From assembly GCA_028274465.1 (NCBI GenBank), contig CM051458.1, positions 20,661,566 to 20,725,565 on the forward strand: 64,000 nucleotides of DNA, given 5' to 3'. The notes beneath the pieces are model-generated. The model searched no databases. It saw only the letters and a list, made by a program, of their open reading frames with translations, and was not told the origin of the DNA. The translations under genes and the position numbers were made by a program. This stretch comes from Plantago ovata (Eukaryota; Streptophyta; Magnoliopsida; Lamiales; Plantaginaceae). Position 1 is the first letter of the stretch. Every line of letters begins with the position of its first letter. Below, in pieces: positions 9,512 through 20,414 of the stretch.

Positions 9512-11349
9512 CACCCCCGCAGTCGAAATGGGAGGTTTACAGACATTGAGAATGGTACGAAAATCATCAAACAAGAACTGTGGCAAGCCTTTGGTGAAGA
9601 TATCCGCTATCTGATAGCGAGAAGGCACATGTAGTACACGAACATGCCCACGAACAACAAGATCACGAACAAAATGAATATCAATCTCAATATGTTTGGT
9701 GCGTTGGTGTTGCACTAGGTTCCCAGAGAGATAAATCGCACTAACGTTATCACAATAGACCAGCGTAGCCTTGGGAATGGGACAATGAAGTTCCAACAGT
9801 AAGTTGCGAAGCCAACACGACTCAGACACAACTTTTGTCAATCCCACGATATTCCGCCTCATCACTCGAGCGAGAGATGGTAGGCTGCCGCTTGGCGGAC
9901 CAGGAGAGAAGATTCCCAAGAAACACACAATAGCCAGACGTCGAACGTCGAGTATCCGGACAACCCGCCCAATCAACATCTGTATAGGACACAAGCGCAG
10001 ACATCGAGGAAGGATATAAATGAAGTCCATACTTAAGCGTACCTTAACATACCGGGGGATGCGCTTGAGAGCATTCATGTGTTCATCTTTCGGATCATGC
10101 ATATGGACGCAAATCTGTTGAACCGCATAAGAGATATCTGGACGAGTAAACGTGAGATACTGCAAGGCACCAGCAAGACTATGATACTAGGTAGGGTGCG
10201 CATAGGGAGAGCCAGACAAAGTACTGAGCTTGGGCTGCGTGTCGACGGGAGTCCTGGCCGGGTTACAAGACGACATGCCAGCCCGTTCTAGAATCTCTCC
10301 TGCGTACTTGCGTTGCGAGAGGAAAAGGCCATGCTGGTGACGAGTCACAGCGATACCAAGAAAATAATGCAAAGGACCCAAGTCCTTCATAGCAACTCGG
10401 ACGCAAGATGAGTCATAATCGAACACCGGAGAGAACCAGAAGAAGCAGTCATGATTATATCATCAACATATAGAAGTATATAAGCCATTTACACACTAGA
10501 CGAAATGGGTGGTTAAGTGTTGATACGAATATAACGGGACTGAAAGTCGAACATGCTTTTATACTTTTCTTGGTGTTGCGGTTTGTTCTTGGTTGGGAGT
10601 TTTGCGTGTACATCTCTTATGTACTATTCTTTGTACTCTGTACTGTTCTTTCTTTTGGTGATTAATAAAATTTTTTGCTGATTCGAAAAAAAATATAAGC
10701 CATTTGATCACCATGCCGGAAGATGAACAAGGAGGTATCAGATTTGCTATTAATAAAACCCAGAGAAAGCAAAAAATCAGCAAACCGATTATACCAGGCT
10801 CTGGGTGCCTGTTTCAAACCATATAGAGATTTCCGAAGAAGACACACATGATCCGGACGAGCAGGGTCCCGAAACCCCATAGGTTGATGCATATAAACCG
10901 TCTCTTTATGCTCACCATGTAAGAACGCATTCTTAACATCCAACTAACGAAGTTGCCAGCCCTTAGAGAGAGAAAGTCTGAGAACCGTCCGAATTGCAGC
11001 CGGTTTAACCACTGGACTAAAAGTCTCACCACAATCAATGCTAACTTGTTGATTCTTCCCATCACCTACAAGACGAGCCTTATGCCACTCAAAAGTACCA
11101 TCAGAACGTTCTTTATGATTAAAAATCCACATAGAGTGATAACATTAACATTCGGCAGACGGGGCACCAACTCCCACGTCTTATTAGTAATAAGAGCATC
11201 AAATTCATCTTGCATAGCAAGTTTCCAATTCGGGTCACGAAGAGCACCCAAAGGTTTACGAGGGATAGGGGATTTTGAAACTGAAGTATGCAAATCTAGA
11301 ATTATTTTGGGAGAAAAATAACCACGGTGACTACGTGTGACCATCTTAC
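9512..11349 (-). pseudogene. Copia-2 reverse transcriptase and RNase H part (broken)
   Basis: From high to low coordinates: the RT start ('DPNWKLAMQDEFDAL', 'NKTWELVPR'), 'FSPVVKPAAIRTVLRL', '[18 protein letters not shown]', '[18 protein letters not shown]', 'MKDLGPLHYFLGI', 'TFTRPDISYAVQQ', then RNase H with 'YTDVDWAGCPDTRRSTSGY', 'DEAEYRG', 'VYCDNVSAIYLSGN' and 'PSRYQIADIFTKGLP'. In life this would copy element RNA into DNA and remove the RNA. A short LINE tail is inserted within the RT part. Broken in several places. Confidence 0.9.
10491..10692 (+). mobile_element. 5'-truncated LINE 3' end inserted in Copia-2
   Basis: A 202-bp insert is flanked by the perfect 13-bp duplication ATATAAGCCATTT (10478-10490 and 10693-10705) and ends in an A8 tail. 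Its body, 'ttctttgtactctgtactgttc ... gattaataaaa', resembles L1 LINE 3' UTRs, including the large LINE of this window (which has 'tactctttgtactc' near its own tail). A long TSD, a poly(A) end and severe 5' truncation are the standard signature of an L1 insertion. Confidence 0.85.
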
Positions 11350-12960
11350 TGATAGTGTATATGTCCTAGAGACAGTCCTTATTAAGGGCATGGAGCCCTT
11401 ATAGAGGGCATATATGTACTATTACACAGGTCAACGTAATATAATATATGTTTGTTGCTTTTACTATTGAGTATCGCTTTCATATTTATATTACACCAGG
11501 CATGCAGCATGTCATATCTCTATTTTTGTCTGTATTGATATTAAACATGTCCCCTCGGATAGACGACCAATCACACAGATAGTGGGAGCTATGTGAGTTA
11601 TCATCTGTCCCAAACTCTCCCTAGTCGAGGTTCATCTCGGATGTAGGGGTCTGAATGAACCAGATGAGACTAGTATGCGTGGAGGTTATACTTGTTGGAG
11701 CAAGTGTGAGCCGATCCCACGGTCACGGAACGGATTGTTGGACAATCGAGAAACGTTCCCATAACTGCACATAGTTGTTCGAAGAAGGATTATCGAACAA
11801 CGGAAGTACCCACCGGACACTTCCATTGATGTATACTCTACACCGAAGTGTCTATGGGAACCGGTAAGTTGTCGAAGTGATGCCAGTCGTCCTTTGGACT
11901 TACAGGACTTTATCATCACATTTGTTGCCCCATATCCTTGGTGGACCCGTTGATGTCAGCTCTGAATAAGCAGTTGACCTAAGAAACGATCCAGGATTAT
12001 GGCTACATACAAATGGGGATGATAAATGTTTCTGTGAAGGATTCATCTCTCAAGTGTAGCACAGGAGAGTACTGCTCATAGTCTTCATAGTTGTGTTGGT
12101 AAAGTCACTGGCCAGTGCATCGATATATTATGATGGTCATAAGTATATCTTAGTAACCAAGCAACTCCCTGAGATGCCCGTGGATGTATTATTGGGATAG
12201 ACACATCATCGATCCTAGATGCATTCGAGTCAGTCAGATGAAGGGACGTTACCATCGCCGCGTTGAGCGCAACAGACTTCGCAACGAAAGGGTTTTCTTT
12301 GAAAAACCTCTCAAACGTCCTCATGTATTAATATTGCAAATGGAACCGTCTAGAAATTCCATTTTTCCGAGTCTGGGACTTGCTTAATACAGTGAGGCCC
12401 TATGGGTCACACTATGTGGTGATTCAGCTTATCAGAATATCCTTGAAGATGGAATCGCAATTAATTTAGAATTAATTGTGATTGATGGATTATAATTGAT
12501 TTGGAATTAATTATAATATTTGGTGGCTCAATTAATGATTTGGAATTATTAATTGAATTGGCTAATTAATTGTATTTTATGTAAATACAATTAAAGATTA
12601 TATTTTGGAAATATAATAGAGGTTTGATTGGAAAGGATATGTTAATTTAGAATTAACATATGCACATGGGCAAAATCGACTTGGAGTTTGAATTGCCATA
12701 GAACTATAAGTGGGTCCCAAAATTGGGACCCACCTATCTCCCGTAGGACATGGGCGCGCGCGCGCGCGCCTAGGCTGGATAGGGGAAGGGGTTCCACTCC
12801 TTTCTCTATTAGAAGTCCAAGGGATAAGTTAGATTTTCCTGATTGAGTTTTAATTTGATTGGGAATGAATCTAGACTTGATAATGGTTTCCTAGTGCGAT
12901 AAGAATTAGATTCTTATTTCTTTACGAAGTCTAATTGCTTATGCTTTAGACTTCTATTGA

Positions 12961-12976
12961 CTACTATATATAGTAG
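12961..12976 (+). promoter_or_regulatory. Palindromic TATA box of the Copia-1 LTR
   Basis: CTACTATATATAGTAG is a perfect 16-bp palindrome with a TATATATA core, about 1.6 kb into the 2-kb LTR. It recurs in the other LTRs (for example at about 44739-44754 and, reversed, at about 30649-30664 and 39594-39609). The position suits a U3 promoter. Being a palindrome, it could in principle drive either strand. Confidence 0.6.
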
Positions 12977-13717
12977 ACTATTAGAGAGCTTTTTGATAAT
13001 TCTGAACGATCAATTCTTAGAGAATTATTCTACCCAGTTTTCTTAGAGAAAATAAAAAACTCTCCCCTCCTCTATAAGCCACACGCGCGCGCCACCCTTG
13101 CCGAGGGAATCGCCGCCCCGTCTTCTTGGTCACACAAAGAATATCCTAGCATTCTTCCGATAGGCTGTTCATCCGTGGATACCAAGGTTGAGGTTCTAGG
13201 AGCTGGAAACTAACTCTTATTGTCTTGCACATAATCAGAGTATTGCAGATATCTTCGACTTCGACGAAGGAGAAGATACACCGAATTATTACGAAGACTT
13301 GGAAGCTGCTTTGGAAGTAAGGTTAGTCTTCTAATTGACGTGTTTACATATATACGGCATATGATGAATGTGTATTTTACACTTTCATTCGAGTCTTTTT
13401 CACCTATTTTAGCTATCCTCTATGTTAATTTAGCTATATTTTAGTATATTTTATTAGAATAGTGTCACGTTTCCCTTTAGATTTTATTTTACAGGTTTTG
13501 GTTGAAATTCGAGGATTTCCGGGCAATTATATTGAAGTTGACAAGGAATTGGTGTTCCAGAAGCCTATTTGGAGTATCTGAAGGTTTCCGGATAGGATTT
13601 GGAGTCTAGGGGTCGAATGTGGAGGTTAGAAGGCAACTAGAAGACAGAAACCGAGTCCGAAAAGGGGAAGAAATCCAAAAACGCGTCGAAAACGCGGAAT
13701 TCCGCGAGAAATTATGT

Positions 13718-13798
13718 GGGGCGAACCGCCCGGTGTGTGGGGCGAACCGCCCCACACTGGGCGAACCGCCCGGTGTGTGGGGCGAACCGCCCCACAGT
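13718..13798 (+). repeat. Four-unit GGGGCGAACCGCCC(C/G) hairpin array in U3
   Basis: Units start at about 13718, 13739, 13759 and 13779, 20-21 bp apart (about two helical turns). The best unit, GTGGGGCGAACCGCCCCAC, folds into an 8-bp stem with an AAC loop. The 3' LTR has only two units (20771 and 20792), so the number changed after, or during, insertion. Confidence 0.85.
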
Positions 13799-13810
13799 AA
13801 TTCGAAGCCC

Positions 13811-13817
13811 ATATATA
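13811..13817 (+). promoter_or_regulatory. TATA box of the Athila-like LTR
   Basis: ATATATAG follows the hairpin array by about 15 bp, then 'TTGCTCAGTTTTCTCC', conserved in the LTRs at about 20825, 37850 (reversed) and 57900 (reversed). Transcription would be expected to start about 30 bp downstream. Confidence 0.6.
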
Positions 13818-14678
13818 GTTGCTCAGTTTTCTCCGAAAATCATATCTTTCCAGACCTACTTTCTCACCTCTCTCTGTAGTTTTAGATAGGGACTTCCCAG
13901 AGCCTGTTCTGGGGGTCCGTAGCTTAGGGGACACTTTTCATTGCAGTTTGGAGCTCGTAGGATTGCAATCATCCGGAGATTGACAACCTTCGGTAACTTT
14001 GTATCTTACAGTTTTATTCTACTTATTTTATTATATTCTTTCAACATGTTTTGTTCTATGATTTCTGTTGATTGCATGCCTATTATGAGTAGCTAAACTT
14101 ATCGTTGGTGGTAGTATGTGAATTCTTAGCGAAGGGAAGATAATCATGCTAATGGCTATATCGCGCATTATACTCCGTGTCATTGCTTTATTTCGTTGAT
14201 CAGGCACAGCCTAAATTCTCGTATGTTGTATTAATTATTATGCACAATTGGACACTTGTCGACCTGTGTGCGAGTTTATCTTCGTAGTGTTGAATAATTA
14301 CGGAACACATTAGGATAATAGTGATTGACTTGTCAGACCAATTATCTTCGTAGTGCTTAATATTTGCAACAGGACACTAGATTGATTCAAAGATCTCTAT
14401 GCAAGACCGAGGAATTTATGCATGATTATCGACCCGTTATGTTAAGAAGGATCATACTATCACCAATCTCCATTATCTGTTAGAAAAACCCTTTGCTATC
14501 TGTCTGCTGTTTTTATATTCTAAATTAGATTTTATAAAGCTAGTTATAGTCCTGAGAGAACGACACTCGAGTCATTCTACTGCTACACTACGGTTTTCGT
14601 TGTAGTTGTGGATTGCCTTTGGCTAAATACAAATATTATTTGCTTGAATTCGGAGCACGACATCCGCGTTCATCAAAT

Positions 14679-14696
14679 TGACGCCGTTGCCGGGGA
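14679..14696 (+). other. Primer-binding site, tRNA-Asp
   Basis: TGACGCCGTTGCCGGGGA matches the complement of the 3' end of plant tRNA-Asp (TGGCGCCGTTGCCGGGGA) at 17 of 18 bases and starts three bases after the LTR. Priming by tRNA-Asp is usual for Athila-type elements. Confidence 0.85.
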
Positions 14697-14816
14697 CTAT
14701 ACTCCTTTTTTCTGTTTAATTTGTTTATATTTTCAGCTTTACATTCCTAATTCTACTAGTTTTAGTTTTCCTTTTTAATCTCTGATACTGCTTTCCTAGT
14801 CTGTTACAGATAGTGT

Positions 14817-16976
14817 ATGCCGCATACACGTTCTGCAGGAACACCGCTTGCTGATTCAATCGATGAGATCGACAAATTCTACCATCAAAGAAGGCGACTA
14901 CTTGAAAGGCGCGCAATAGAGGAAATAGAGGATACTGATTTCTCTGAATCTCTACACATTCTTTTCAAGGAAATCGACGGAATGGCAGAAGCTAGACCAC
15001 TGAAGGCATGGGTTCAACCCACCAAGGATCGTATGAGGGGACCGGCGATCGTTCTTTCGTCTGCGGCCCGAGATCTAGAGATCAAGAACCACGCATTCCA
15101 ACAACTTCCGGGGTTCTATGGCTTAGCAAGGGAAGATGTGATGGGGTACTTGCACGATATCGATGATTTCGTCAACCAACTCCCACGATCCAGAGCTGAT
15201 ATAACAACGGACGAGTTGAGGATGAAGGTTTTTGCTATGGGACTTGGCGACAGAGCCAAGTCATGGCTGAGTTCTCTACAAGCAGGCTCGCTGGACACTT
15301 GGGAGAAGGTTTTTTCAGCTTTCATGGAGAAATACTTCCCTCATACCTTGACTACCGCGCTAAAGGCGCAAATCACTGGATTCAAGCAAGACTATGATGA
15401 GACCATCTACACCGCGTTCGAGAGGTTCCAAGATCTCACGAACAAGTGCCCTCACCATGGTTTTGAACTTTCGGACCTAGTCCAACACTTCTACAATGGA
15501 CTAACCTTCGAGAACCAACAAGTGGTGGATTTCCAATGCCGAGGCAATATTTGGGAGGAAACCGCAGAAGCCGTCTGGGCAGTTTTCGAAAGACTTGCTA
15601 AGGGTTCGCAGTTCAAGGACCCAAGAGCAATGGTTAGGAGACGTGGACCTGAAGCTCCACCGACTCAAGAAGCCCCTATGTATAGGGGGAATGGGGATCA
15701 ATTCGAGTGTTTTACCAACGAATTGAAGCAAGTCCTTAAGAGCGCCACCGGAACAACTGTTTCGAACGAAGTATGCCGAATATGCAAGAACTATGGGCAT
15801 GGGTCTCATATGTGTAGATCGGAGCTGGCATACGATGATGGCAACTGGGCTCGAGGAGGCGAAGAGGAAGCCTTTTCTACGGAGGTTGGTACTCAAGAAG
15901 TTAGCTACGGACAAGACAGTAGGAACCCTCGAGGTGGATTTTGGAGACGAGGATTCCGAAACAATCAAGGATATGCACCGGCTAACCAAACTTATGGCCC
16001 TAACCAAGACCGTAGTAGGCTAAACTATGGTAATGACCACTGCGAAAATCCCGCTCCGAAAGAGCCACCGAAGTCGAAGTCGGCTCAACTGATGGAGAAC
16101 TTGCAGAAGATGGTTGATCACACACAAAGTTTTCTCAAACGTTATGAAGAAGATTCCGAGAAGACTAGGGCAAGGCTCGATAGGTTGGAAGAGAGCACTA
16201 GGCTTGCTCATCAAAAGATGCAAGAGTTGATCGACCGAGGAGCAAGTAGGGAGCAAGGCAAACTACCTAGCAACACTGTGAAGTCGAATGCCATTACATT
16301 GGCTGGTGATCTACCTCACGAAATCACCATTAAGAAGGTTGTTAAGTGCGAGTGTTGCAAGAAGGAAGAACTTCTACAGGCTAAGGAAGAAGAGGAGGAC
16401 CTTGGTTCTGACGTAAGTGATGAGGAGCAAGAGGATCCCGAACCACTCCCTAAAAGTTTCGATGTTAAGGTAGGGATTGGTGAGCTTGAAGATGTCCGTG
16501 CCACACTAGACACGGGATCCTACTCAAACATAATTTCTCTGAACGTGTTTGAAAAGAGTAACCTCGGAAAACTATCTGAGCAAAGGGCTATTGTGCAACT
16601 GGCGGATGGATCATTTATGAGACCCGAAGGAGTTGTGAAAAATGTGTTGGTCAAGATTGGTGAAGCTTCTGTTTACACCAATTTTGTAGTTATGCCGGCG
16701 TCTGCACCTGGAACGGGGGATGTCATACTCTTAGGGCGAACGTTCTTGACTAAACTACGCTCCGTGATGGACATCTACCAAAGAACTTGCACTATTGAAA
16801 TGGATGGCAAGCAACACGTATTGCACGCCATATCTGATCCACCTGATCCGCCCGATAATTCTTTCACTACTCACTACTGTGGTCTTGCAGCCTATATTCT
16901 TTCTTATTCACAGGTCTGTGGCATGGAGAGGAGATCAATGAAGGGGAAGCCTAGTACACACAAAAAGAAGAGATAG
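14817..16976 (+). CDS. Gag-protease polyprotein of Gypsy-1
   Basis: A 719-codon frame starting ATG (MPHTRSAGTPLADSIDEID). The N-terminal half (about residues 60-280) is a retrotransposon gag core of Athila type ('GFYGLAREDVMGYLHDID', 'FSAFMEKYFPHTLTTALKAQ', 'HFYNGLTFENQQVVD'). A CCHC zinc knuckle, CRICKNYGHGSHMC, lies near 325. A coiled-coil-like charged stretch is at 430-500. An aspartic protease part at about 570-700 holds the catalytic ATLDTGSYSN and the later ILLGRTFL. Gag would build the virus-like particle in the cytoplasm and the protease would cut it. The frame looks whole. No RT or integrase follows it in this element. Confidence 0.9.
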   Translation: MPHTRSAGTPLADSIDEIDKFYHQRRRLLERRAIEEIEDTDFSESLHILFKEIDGMAEARPLKAWVQPTKDRMRGPAIVLSSAARDLEIKNHAFQQLPGFYGLAREDVMGYLHDIDDFVNQLPRSRADITTDELRMKVFAMGLGDRAKSWLSSLQAGSLDTWEKVFSAFMEKYFPHTLTTALKAQITGFKQDYDETIYTAFERFQDLTNKCPHHGFELSDLVQHFYNGLTFENQQVVDFQCRGNIWEETAEAVWAVFERLAKGSQFKDPRAMVRRRGPEAPPTQEAPMYRGNGDQFECFTNELKQVLKSATGTTVSNEVCRICKNYGHGSHMCRSELAYDDGNWARGGEEEAFSTEVGTQEVSYGQDSRNPRGGFWRRGFRNNQGYAPANQTYGPNQDRSRLNYGNDHCENPAPKEPPKSKSAQLMENLQKMVDHTQSFLKRYEEDSEKTRARLDRLEESTRLAHQKMQELIDRGASREQGKLPSNTVKSNAITLAGDLPHEITIKKVVKCECCKKEELLQAKEEEEDLGSDVSDEEQEDPEPLPKSFDVKVGIGELEDVRATLDTGSYSNIISLNVFEKSNLGKLSEQRAIVQLADGSFMRPEGVVKNVLVKIGEASVYTNFVVMPASAPGTGDVILLGRTFLTKLRSVMDIYQRTCTIEMDGKQHVLHAISDPPDPPDNSFTTHYCGLAAYILSYSQVCGMERRSMKGKPSTHKKKR

Positions 16977-18950
16977 GCGCAGACAGGAGTCGAGTCAGAG
17001 ACTTTAAACAATGGCGCTATCAGGGAAGCAACCCGGAGTTTTTATCGCTTTCTTTACTGCTTTTCTGCATGCATTCATTCTTGAACTATTTGCTTCTCGT
17101 ATGCGAATTTGTTCATGTCTGTGTCGTATATGCTTATGTTTGAGTGAGATTTTTCGAGTGGTTTTTAAAAAAAATTGGTTTCAGGGATTAAAACCGAGTT
17201 TTCTGACGACGGAAGCCGTCTCCCCGCATCGGGGAGCACGGGGCGAACCGCCCCGCGTGCGGGGCGAACCGCCCCACGGCTCCAGAAGCTCAAAAACACG
17301 GATTTCTTCCCCTTTACCTCATTTTCTTCATATTTAATCATTCCACCTTCCCAAAAACCGAAATCGCGATTTCAACTTCAAATCTTCATAACTTCTTCAT
17401 TTCTTGACCAAATTTAGTGTTCTTTAGCTTAAATCGAAGCCTAATACATGATCTATCTTCCCATCTGAACAGATTTCGTCCGAATGCAATAGATTTTCAG
17501 ATCTGAGGTATCATTCTAAGAACCCTAATTTTTGAATTTGGGGGTTTTCTAATTTGAGCTTCAATTATGCTTATTTGATGCGTGGGTATGTTGTTTGTGT
17601 GATTAGAAGTGTTATTTACTATCAATTGCATGCTCAATTTTGCTTGAATTGTTGATTTAGGAATTTTGCTACTAGATGATATATCTTGTTATGCAATATG
17701 TCTTTATCTTTGATTTCTTGCATATGATTGTGTTTATTGATGTAATGTTGGTGGATTTGACGATAGAATGCTTAATTGTTGAGTATGAGGATTTATGATG
17801 GTAGAATTTTTCGCTACTATGGTATGAATTGAGCCTTGTTATCTAGGATACTGGTTGTCTAGTAAGAGCATAATGTGATGTATTGCATGTAGTAGTTACA
17901 TCGGTATGTTGCATGATGAAGAAGCTAGGCTAGACATTACGGTTTGGGGAGCTCGATTTTTGATTTTATCACTTGTATATTTCGTTCTTACACTGGCATA
18001 TGCATGAGTCAGTTTTGTGTCATACGAGGTACTAACTGCTATTTGTAGGAACCATACCAAGGGAAAGGAGCATTCCCGTATGATTGCTGTGAAGAATTGG
18101 AGGGGGATCGATTACGACAATGTCAAGAAGGGTGACCTCGTTAGATGTGCGTTCGAGCCAAGGGGTTTTGCAACAACGTCGTGGATTATCCAAGAGGAGG
18201 AGCTAGAGTACACCTGGAGTAAGGACTCCTATGCCTATTCATGCACCACCGAAGGGACAGAAACTATTATTACGTCAGCACTCCATCACAAGGACTGCAA
18301 AGTTCGAGTGAACTGGAAGGCACCGGGACATTCTCGCCGCGACGGATTCAATCTTGAGTTCGTAGTTGCTAGAAGATTCTGAAGCGCTAGCTTGGTTCCA
18401 AAACATAATGACATGGGTGCCCAGTCCCTCGTTGGGGTGCCCTTTGCCTGCCTCTAAACGGAGCATCATATAGACATCTGTCGGATCAACTGTAGAGAAT
18501 GTGGTCGAAATTGGAAAAGATGGTAGAAGACTCCTGAGTATCCGAGCAGCTTACTGTAACCTTCTCGTGGTGTAAAACGTTGGAGGGGAAGGTCCTGATA
18601 CCACTGCCCTTTCCCCTTCAACAGTTCACATCCTATTGGAGGGCTCCAGGATGGAGGATTCCATAATAGCGGCGGCTACTCTTGAGAATTCTACCCGCCA
18701 CTACAACTCTACTAGTGAGGATGTGCATGACAGTAGTGACAATGAAGGCCATACGGGCAATGATGATACTAATGGAGGAGTTGTTCCTATCCGGCCTATA
18801 ATTGAAACTACCACGCATACCAGAAGATCTGATGACACCCTATAAAGCTCCCAGAGCAGGCCCAATAACTCACAAGCAGCACACTCAGCCGACCGAGGCC
18901 AAACCATGGGGTAACATCTAGTATCACATCTTATTTCCTCATTTTCTTAC
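16977..18950 (+). other. Gypsy-1 post-gag region, possibly env-like region with a small ORF
   Basis: Begins with the Athila-type post-pol motif near 17005-17035, then two GGGGCGAACCGCCCC hairpins (17240-17254 and 17261-17275) and AT-rich DNA that looks like a leader or intron ('gaaccctaatttttgaatttggggg'). An open frame at 18017-18382 (121 codons; 'WRGIDYDNVKKGDLVRC', 'KVRVNWKAPGHS') follows a possible splice acceptor 'ctatttgtag' at about 18040-18049. Athila elements are known to carry an env-like frame here, reached by splicing. I see no signal peptide or membrane segment and recognise no domain, so function stays unknown. Confidence 0.45.
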
Positions 18951-19507
18951 TGCTAGGGACTAGCGTAAATTTCATGAGGGGGGATGGGATTTAAGTGATC
19001 TAATGTTGTTAGTTTGGAGCTTGACATTGGTAGGCTGAGTATAGTTCCTCGCATGCTTTATCCGTCTGCATTTGCATTTGCACGTTTACTGCTTTCTTAG
19101 ATTTTTTAGGTTGCATTCACTGCATTTACTACATTCATCCTAGGATAGTCTTGCATGTTTTATATGGAGTCTATTGCCGAATTTTTTGAACTTTTTTATT
19201 GGATAGATCAACCAACTATGTCATTAATCGTATGCTTCATCTCTATGAATTTGTTTGAGGTTTTTCTCGCTTGGCTTGTCACATTTATGTATTGCACTTA
19301 GTTAAGCATGGTAGTCTCGACATCACATAGTGGTGTTTTCTCTACTGCGGTTCACGAAGGCCTTTATAATAGGATGATGCATGTTAGGGTCTTATGGTTG
19401 TTTCCCGAGTAATTATGTACCTAAGAGGCAACAAGTCTTCACCATGCTTTGAGATTGCTAAATGCCTAGGAAGGAGGTAGTGTGAGGTTGTGTGATCCTT
19501 TGTTTAT

Positions 19508-19642
19508 AACCTATTCTTCCGAATAGGTTTGGGGAGGGGGTTACACCATCATAGACTTGTTTCTGTTTTTCATTTCCGTATCGTGAGTTTATTTTTCCTT
19601 TTCCGTAAATTTTGTGCTCCAACCTATTCTTTCGAATAGGTT
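19508..19642 (+). other. Paired hairpins each followed by a polypurine-tract copy
   Basis: Two perfect 9-bp-arm hairpins: AACCTATTC (19508-19516) with GAATAGGTT (19521-19529), and AACCTATTC (19621-19629) with GAATAGGTT (19634-19642). Each runs into GGTTTGGGGAG or a close copy, the same words as the true polypurine tract before the 3' LTR. Gypsy-2 keeps both hairpins at nearly the same spacing. Confidence 0.8.
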
Positions 19643-19691
19643 TGGGGAAGTCGTGTGAGTCATTTTTTCTCTCTTTTTGTTATGCTACTGC

Positions 19692-19815
19692 TGGCTAGAA
19701 AAATCGAAAAAAGAAAGAAAAAAATTCCAGGAAAAAAGAAAAAAAGATCTGGAAAGAAAAAAAGAGAAGACCCAAAAAAAGCAAAGAAGGGTCCAAAAAA
19801 AGAAAGCCAAATAGC
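19692..19815 (+). repeat. Purine-rich (A/G) tract
   Basis: About 120 bp almost purely A and G in blocks ('gaaaaaagaaag', 'agaaaaaaagag'). The same tract, reversed and pyrimidine-rich, is kept in Gypsy-2 at about 58960-59090. Long poly-Phe or poly-Lys frames across it are artefacts. Confidence 0.8.
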
Positions 19816-20398
19816 AGTTTAGCAAAGTGTTGAGTCTTTTTCCAATTCTTGTAATGTTCGTAATCGTGTTTTTCTATTGTTTATCTTTTTTGTCTTGAGT
19901 GTCATCTGTTCTAGACCACCCTCGTCCTGCCATTCGGGAAGTGGTGAATAGCTTAAGACTTTACTTAAGAGATGGGTAGAATAGGGGAGTGTTATCTTTT
20001 ATAGGGAACCCTCCTTCGTTTGATGAGAGCCAGTACTGGTTCGACCTCTTTTGAGGGAAAGTCTTAACATGGTGGAACAGCAGTAAGTCCTTAGTTTCAT
20101 AGGCACGGGGCCACCATTCGTATCTTAGCATGCTTCATTACGTCGTCACTGACTAGGTCCAGGTAGAGAATGTTACGAGAGACTATCTTGTCTTGACATA
20201 AGTGCTTATGTGGATGTGTATAAGTCAATCGAGGTATTCTTCAACCTATATTCATGCTTTGATTTATATGGTTTTTGTTCATATGTTTTTTGGTAGACAC
20301 AGTAGATTAGTTCACTTTATTTGGCATGAGACTCCATTTTGTGTCTTGTATGTTTTTTGTATTAGAGTCTAGCTTAGTTGCTTGAGGACAAGCAAAGG

Positions 20399-20414
20399 TT
20401 CGGTTTGGGGAGTT
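20399..20414 (+). other. Polypurine tract of Gypsy-1
   Basis: TTCGGTTTGGGGAGTT lies directly before the 3' LTR start TGATGAATG at 20415 and would prime plus-strand DNA synthesis. Confidence 0.8.

Larger units (their letters stand above)
13362..14675 (+). repeat. Gypsy-1 5' LTR
   Basis: TGATGAATG ... GTTCATCA, 1314 bp. It carries four GC-rich hairpin units, a TATA box directly after them, and the downstream leader part of the LTR. Confidence 0.93.

Noticed and set aside
12085-12387. Recurrent small frames in the Copia-1 LTR (79 codons on one strand, 67 on the other), also at 22846, 24212, 31235, 43867
   Set aside because: They recur because the LTR itself recurs. They overlap each other on opposite strands and show no domain; not evidence of genes.
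13606-13934. Gly/Pro-rich frames over the hairpin array
   Set aside because: By-product of the 20-bp GC repeat, which lacks stops in several frames.
15501-16007. 168-codon minus-strand frame inside Gypsy-1 gag
   Set aside because: Antisense shadow of the gag-protease frame, no domain.
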